Shown: in pieces, positions 58,501 through 64,000 of the stretch | Layout of the letters: each line of letters opens with the position of its first letter | Position numbering within the stretch: position 1 is the first letter of the stretch | Source of the DNA: Hydractinia symbiolongicarpus | Taxonomy: Eukaryota; Cnidaria; Hydrozoa; Anthoathecata; Hydractiniidae | Direction of reading: 5' to 3' | Assembly: GCF_029227915.1 (NCBI RefSeq) | Contig: NC_079885.1 | Coordinates: forward strand, 4,280,001-4,344,000 | Length of the DNA: 64,000 nt | The notes under the pieces: model-generated | The model's database searches: none | Told to the model about the DNA's origin: nothing | What the model saw: the letters and a program-made list of their open reading frames with translations, nothing else | Position numbers and translations under genes: made by a program

Positions 58501-60746
58501 ATTGTCTCATTTATCACATTTATCAGGTCACAGTCCAAAGTAAGTTCAATTAAGTCCTGCAGTCAATCGTTTCACTGTTAAAAGCGATGCAACCTAGTAA
58601 TATGAGAAGAATATCGCTAAATACATGTTGGTACGAATATGTGACGCAACTGTTGTAACTGAAGCGGATTGATACCGTTAGAAAGTCAATGGAATGTAGT
58701 TTTTGAAACTGTCGCTATTTCTTCAGCGCGCGATAACGGATAGGAATGGTCCCACAGTAAAGAATGACTATTTTATCTAAATTTTCAAATGAAGCGCTAC
58801 CACAGCGACCAATGTAATCTCTGAGTTCCGGCAATCACGTCAAATTTAGAAGAATGTTATTTCTTGGTGTCCAATTGTCTCATTTATCACATTTATCAGG
58901 TCACAGTCCAAAGTAAGTTCAATTAAGTCCTGCAGTCAATCGTTTCACTGTTAAAAGCGATGCAACCTAGTAATATGAGAAGAATATCGCTAAATACATG
59001 TTGGTACGAATATGTGACGCAACTGTTGTAACTGAAGCGGATTGATACCGTTAGAAAGTCAATGAAATGTAGTTTTAGAAACTGTCGCTATTTCTTCAGC
59101 GCGAACTAACGACTAAGATTGGTCCCACAGTAAAGAATGACTTATTTATCTAAATTTTTAAATGAAGCGCCACCACAGCGACCAATGTAATCTCTGAGTT
59201 CCGGCAATCACGTCAAATTTAGAAAAATGTTATTTCTTGGTGTCCAATTGTCTCATTTATCACATTTATCAGGTCACAGTCCAAAGTAAGTTCAATTAAG
59301 TCCTGCAGTCAATCGTTTCACTGTTAAAAGCGATGCAACCTAGTAATATGAGAAGAATATCGCTAAATACATGTTGGTACGAATATGTGACGCAACTGTT
59401 GTAACTGAAGCGGATTGATACCGTTAGAAAGTCAATGAAATGTAGTTTTAGAAACTGTCGCTATTTCTTCAGCGCGAACTAACGACTAAGATTGGTCCCA
59501 CAGTAAAGAATGACTTATTTATCTTAATTTTTAAATGAAGCGCCACCACAGCGACCAATGTAATCTCTGAGTTCCGGCAATCACGTCAAATTTAGAAGAA
59601 TGTTATTTCTTGGTGTCCAATTGTCTCATTTATCACATTTATCAGGTCACAGTCCAAAGAAAGTTCAATTAAGTCCCGCAGTCAATCGTTTCACTGTTAA
59701 AAGCGATACAACTTAGTAATATAAAAAATCATCGCTAAATACATGTTGGTACGAATATGTGACGCAACTGTTGTAACTGAAGCGGATTGATACCGTTAGA
59801 AAGTCAATGAAATGTAGTTTTAGAAACTGTCGCTATTTCTTCAGCGCGAACTAACGACTAAGATTGGTCCCACAGTAAAGAATGACTTATTTATCTTAAT
59901 TTTTAAATGAAGCGCCACCACAGCGACCAATGTAATCTCTGAGTTCCGGCAATCACGTCAAATTTAGAAGAATGTTATTTCTTGGTGTCCAATTGTCTCA
60001 TTTATCACATTTATCAGGTCACAGTCCAAAGAAAGTTCAATTAAGTCCCGCAGTCAATCGTTTCACTGTTAAAAGCGATACAACTTAGTAATATAAAAAA
60101 ATATCGCTAAATACATGTTGGTACGAATATGTGACGCAACTGTTGTAACTGAAGCGGATTGATGCCGTTAGAAAGTCAATGAAATGTAGTTTTTTAAACT
60201 GTCACTATTTCTTCAGCGCGAACTAACGGCTAGGATTGGTCCTACAGCAAAAAATGACTTATTTATCTTAATTTTTTAATAAATTGCTACCACAGCGCCC
60301 AGTGTAATCGCTGAATTCGAGCAATCATGTGAAATTAAGAAGGATGTTCTTTCTTATAGTCAAACTGGCTCATTTACCGCATTTATAAGGTCAAAGTCGA
60401 AAATCAGTTTAATTAAGTCCCACAGTCTAATGTTTCACTGTTAAAAGCGATGGAACCTAGTAATATGCGAATAATATCGCTAAATACATGTTGGTAAGAG
60501 TATGTGACGCAACTGTTGTAACTGAAGCGGATTGATACCGTTAGAAAGTCAATGAAATGTAGTTTTTGAAACTGTCGCTATTTCTTCAGCGTGCGATAAC
60601 GGCTAGGATTGGTCCCACAGTAAAGAATGACTTATTTATCTAAATTTTTAAATGAAGCGCCACCACAGCGACCAATGTAATCTCTGAGTTCCGGCAATCA
60701 CGTCAAATTTAGAAGAATGTTATTTCTTGGTGTCCAATTGTCTCAT
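55531..60746 (+). repeat. Higher-order tandem duplication, two units of about 2,608 bp (seven monomers)
   Basis: Unit 1 (about 55531-58138) and unit 2 (about 58139-60746) follow the same order of monomer variants with very few differences; for example TTCTGCGCGAACTAACGG stands at 55741 and 58349 (offset 2,608). A visible difference is AAGCAATACAAC at 55604 versus AAGCGATACAAC at 58210. Confidence 0.9.
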
Positions 60747-62081
60747 TTATCACATTTGTCAGGTCACAGTCCAAAGTTAGTTCAATTAAGTCCGCAGTCA
60801 ATCTTTTCACTGTTAAAAGCGATGCGACCTAGTAATATCAGAAGAATATCGCTAAATACATGTTGGTACGAATATGTGACGCAACTGTTGTAACTGAAGC
60901 GGATTGATGCCGTTAAAAAGTCAATGAAATGTAGTTTTTGAAACTGTCGCTATTTCTTCAGCGCGAACTAACGGCTAGGATTGGTCCTACAGTAAAAAAT
61001 GACTTATTTATCTTAATTTTTTAATAAAGTGCTACCACAGCGCCCAGTGTAATCGCTGAGTTCCAGCAATCATGTGAAATTAAGAAGGATGTTCTTTCTT
61101 CTAGTCAAACTGGCTCATTTACCGCATTTATAAGGTCAAAGTCGAAAATCAGTTCAATTAAGTCCCACAGTCTAATGTTTCACTGTTAAAAGCGATGGAA
61201 CCTAGTAATATGCGAATAATATCGCTAAATACATGTTGGTACGAATATGTGACGCTACTGTTGTAACTGAAGCGGATTGATGCCGTTAAAAAGTCAATGA
61301 AATGTAGTTTTTGAAACTGTCGCTATTTCTTCAGCGCGAACTAACGGCTAGGATTAATCCTACAGTAAAAAATGACTTATTTATCTTAATTTTTTAATAA
61401 ATTGCTACCACAGCGCCCAGTGTAATCGCTGAGTTCCAGCAATCATGTCAAATTTAGAAGAATGTTATTTCTTGGTGTCCAATTGTCTCATTTATCACAT
61501 TTGTCAGGTCACAGTCCAAAGTTAGTTCAATTAAGTCCCGCAGTCAATCTTTTCACTGTTAAAAGCGATGCAACCTAGTAATATCAGAAGAATATCCCTA
61601 AATACATGTTGGTACGAATATGTGACGCTACTGTTGTAACTGAAGCGGATTGATGCCGTTAAAAAGTCAATGAAATGTAGTTTTTGAAACTGTCGCTATT
61701 TCTTCAGCGCGAACTAACGGCTAGGATTAATCCTACAGTAAAAAATGACTTATTTATCTTAATTTTTTAATAAAATGCTACCATAGCGCCCAGTGTAATC
61801 GCTGAGTTCCAGCAATCATGTGAAATTAAGAAGATTGTTATTCCTTGGTGTCCAATTGGCTCATTTATCACACTTATAAGGTCACAGTCCAGAATTAGTT
61901 CAATTAAGTCCCACAGTCAATCGTTTCACTGTTAAAAGCGATACAACTTAGTAATATCAAAAAATATCGCTAAATACATGTTGGTACGAATATGTGACGC
62001 AACTGTTGTAACTGAAGCGGATTGATACCGTTAGAAAGTCAATGAAATGTAGTTTTTGAAACTGTCGCTATTTCTTCAGCG

Positions 62082-63570
62082 CGCAATAACGGCTAGGATT
62101 GGTCCCACAGTGAAGAATGACTTATTTATCTAAATTTTTAAATGAAGCGCCACCACAGCGACCAATGTATTCTCTGAGTTCCGGCAATCACGTCAAATTT
62201 AGAAGAATGTTATTTCTTGGTGTCCAATTGTCTCATTCATCACATTTATCTGGTCACAGTCCAAAGTTAGTTCAATTAAGTCCCGTAGTCAATCGTTTCA
62301 CTGTTAAAAGCGATGCAACCTAGTAATATCAGAAGAATATCGCTAAATACATGTTGGTACGAATATATGACGCAACTGTTGTAACTGAAGCGGATTTATA
62401 CCGTTAAGAAGTCAATGAAATGTAGTTTTTGAAACTGTCGCTATTTCTTCAGCGCGAACTGACGGCTAGGATTGGTCCTACAGTAAAAAATGACTTATTT
62501 ATCTTAATTTTTTAATAAAATGCTACCACAGCGCCCAGTGTAATCGCTGAGTTCCGGCGTCATATTAAGAAGAATGTTATATCTTGGTGTCCAATTGTCT
62601 CATTTATCACATTTATAAGGTCAAAGTCCAAGATCAGTTCAATTATGTCCCACAGTCAAACGTTTCATTGTTAAAAGCGATGGAACCTAGTAATATGCGA
62701 TTACTATCGCTAAATACATGTTGGTACGAGTATGTGACGCAACTGTTGTAACTGAAGCGGATTGATACCGTTAGAAAGTCAATGAAATGTAGTTTTTGAA
62801 ACTGTCGCTATTTCTTCAGCGCGCAATAACGGCTAGGATTGGTCCCACAGTGAAGAATGACTTATTTATCTAAATTTTTAAATGAAGCGCCACCACAGCG
62901 ACCAATGTATTCTCTGAGTTCCGGCAATCACGTCAAATTTAGAAGAATGTTATTTCTTGGTGTCCAATTGTCTCATTCATCACATTTATCTGGTCACAGT
63001 CCAAAGTTAGTTCAATTAAGTCCCGCAGTCAATCGTTTCCCTGTTAAAAGCGATGCAACCTAGTAATATCAGAAGAATATCGCTAAATACATGTTGGTAC
63101 GAATATATGACGCAACTGTTGTAACTGAAGCGGATTTATACCGTTAAGAAGTCAATGAAATGTAGTTTTTGAAACTGTCGCTATTTCTTCAGCGCGAACT
63201 GACGGCTAGGATTGGTCCTACAGTAAAAAATGACTTATTTATCTTAATTTTTTAATAAAATGCTACCACAGCGCCCAGTGTAATCGCTGAGTTCCGGCGT
63301 CATATTAAGAAGAATGTTATATCTTGGTGTCCAATTGTCTCATTTATCACATTTATAAGGTCAAAGTCCAAGATCAGTTCAATTATGTCCCACAGTCAAA
63401 CGTTTCATTGTTAAAAGCGATGGAACCTAGTAATATGCGATTACTATCGCTAAATACATGTTGGTACGAGTATGTGACGCAACTGTTGTAACTGAAGCGG
63501 ATTGATACCGTTAGAAAGTCAATGAAATGTAGTTTTTGAAACTGTCGCTATTTTTTCAGTGCGCGATAAC
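62082..63570 (+). repeat. Near-identical dimer duplication, period 740 bp
   Basis: CGCGCAATAACGGCTAGG occurs at about 62081 and 62821 (offset 740) and both following dimers contain the same rare variants (CACAGTGAAGAATGAC, CTCATTCATCACATTTATCT, ACGAATATATGACGC). A two-monomer unit copied once, recently. Confidence 0.9.
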
Positions 63571-64000
63571 GGCTAGGATTGGTCCCACAGTAAAGAATGA
63601 CTTATTTATCTAAATTTTTAAATGAAGCGCCACCACAGCGGCCAATGTAATCTCTGAGTTCCGGCAATCACGTCAAATTTAGAAGAATTTTATTTCTTGG
63701 TGTCCAATTGTCTCATTTATCACATTTATCTAGTCACAGTCCAAAGTTAGTTCAATTAAGTCCCGCAGTCAATCGTTTCCCTGTTAAAAGCGATGCAACC
63801 TAGTAATATCAGAAGAATATCGCTAAATACATGTTGGTACGAATATGTGACGCAACTGTTGTAACTGAAGCGGATTGATGCCGTTAAAAAGTCAATGAAA
63901 TGTAGTTTTTGAAACTGTCGCTATTTCTTCAGCGCGGACTAACGGCTAGGATTGGTCCTACAGTAAAAAATGACTTATTTATCCTAATTTTTTAATAAAG

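Larger units (their letters stand above)
52048..64000 (+). repeat. Satellite array, right part: about 32 monomers, running off the window
   Basis: The same about 370-bp monomer continues to the window end with several variant classes (for example CACGTCAAATTTAGAAGAAT versus CATGTGAAATTAAGAAGAAT, and CCTAGTAATATGCGAATA versus CTTAGTAATATAAAAAA). Homogenisation increases to the right: long blocks are nearly identical between distant copies. Open frames at 62117-62323 and 62857-63063 are satellite read-through. Confidence 0.95.

Noticed and set aside
62117-63063. Two identical-looking 68-codon frames
   Set aside because: They are satellite monomers read through, repeated at 740 bp because the dimer is duplicated.
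45648-64000. Hammerhead-like core in the satellite monomer (CTGAAGCGGATTGATACCG then GAAAG)
   Set aside because: A short CGG/CCG stem exists, but the CTGANGA core is wrong and GAAA is displaced by three bases, so self-cleavage is not supported.

Overview
The window looks like AT-rich metazoan nuclear DNA, most likely from a cnidarian and probably a hydrozoan. The basis is compact introns with GTAAGT donors and T-rich acceptors, a host gene that fuses an SF1-helicase-like NTPase to FN3 and ankyrin domains, Penelope-like elements with GIY-YIG ends, a CR1/L2-like LINE with a 2A-like N-terminus, and many fold-back elements. The taxon is an inference; no rRNA or mitochondrial marker is present.

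Layout: (1) 201-9433, plus strand, holds the 3' part of one convincing host gene. Five exons join in compatible phase and encode a P-loop NTPase, an FN3 domain and about five ankyrin repeats. Its 4.5-kb intron is largely built of three successive local duplications. (2) 9.4-45.6 kb has no secure host gene. It is filled with decayed mobile DNA: a Harbinger-type transposase relic (11.1-11.8 kb), a C2H2-type relic (12.5-12.8), a 30-bp minisatellite (16.7-17.4), a TTA-flanked MITE (18.3-18.6), a retroelement C-terminus (23.1-23.6), two Penelope-like remnants (27.6-28.3 and 32.7-34.2), an 82-bp tandem repeat, a HIRAN-like relic (37.9-38.3), a TTAA-flanked piggyBac-type MITE (38.5-39.2) and fold-back elements (40.0 and 43.5-44.1). 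Two dispersed repeats (22.4 and 26.7 kb) contain all four tRNA helices in circularly permuted order. (3) 45.65 kb to the window end is a satellite of about 370-bp monomers, roughly 40 copies, with two monomer length classes at the left and a 2.6-kb higher-order duplication further in. It is interrupted at 48402-52047 by a nearly intact LINE whose ORF has one nonsense codon.

The genes do not form a pathway: one host gene lies beside a repeat-dense, possibly heterochromatic block. The most interesting items are the NTPase-FN3-ankyrin architecture, the permuted tRNA-like repeat, the 2A-like LINE N-terminus, and the satellite's higher-order structure. All coordinates for degenerate elements are approximate by tens of bases.
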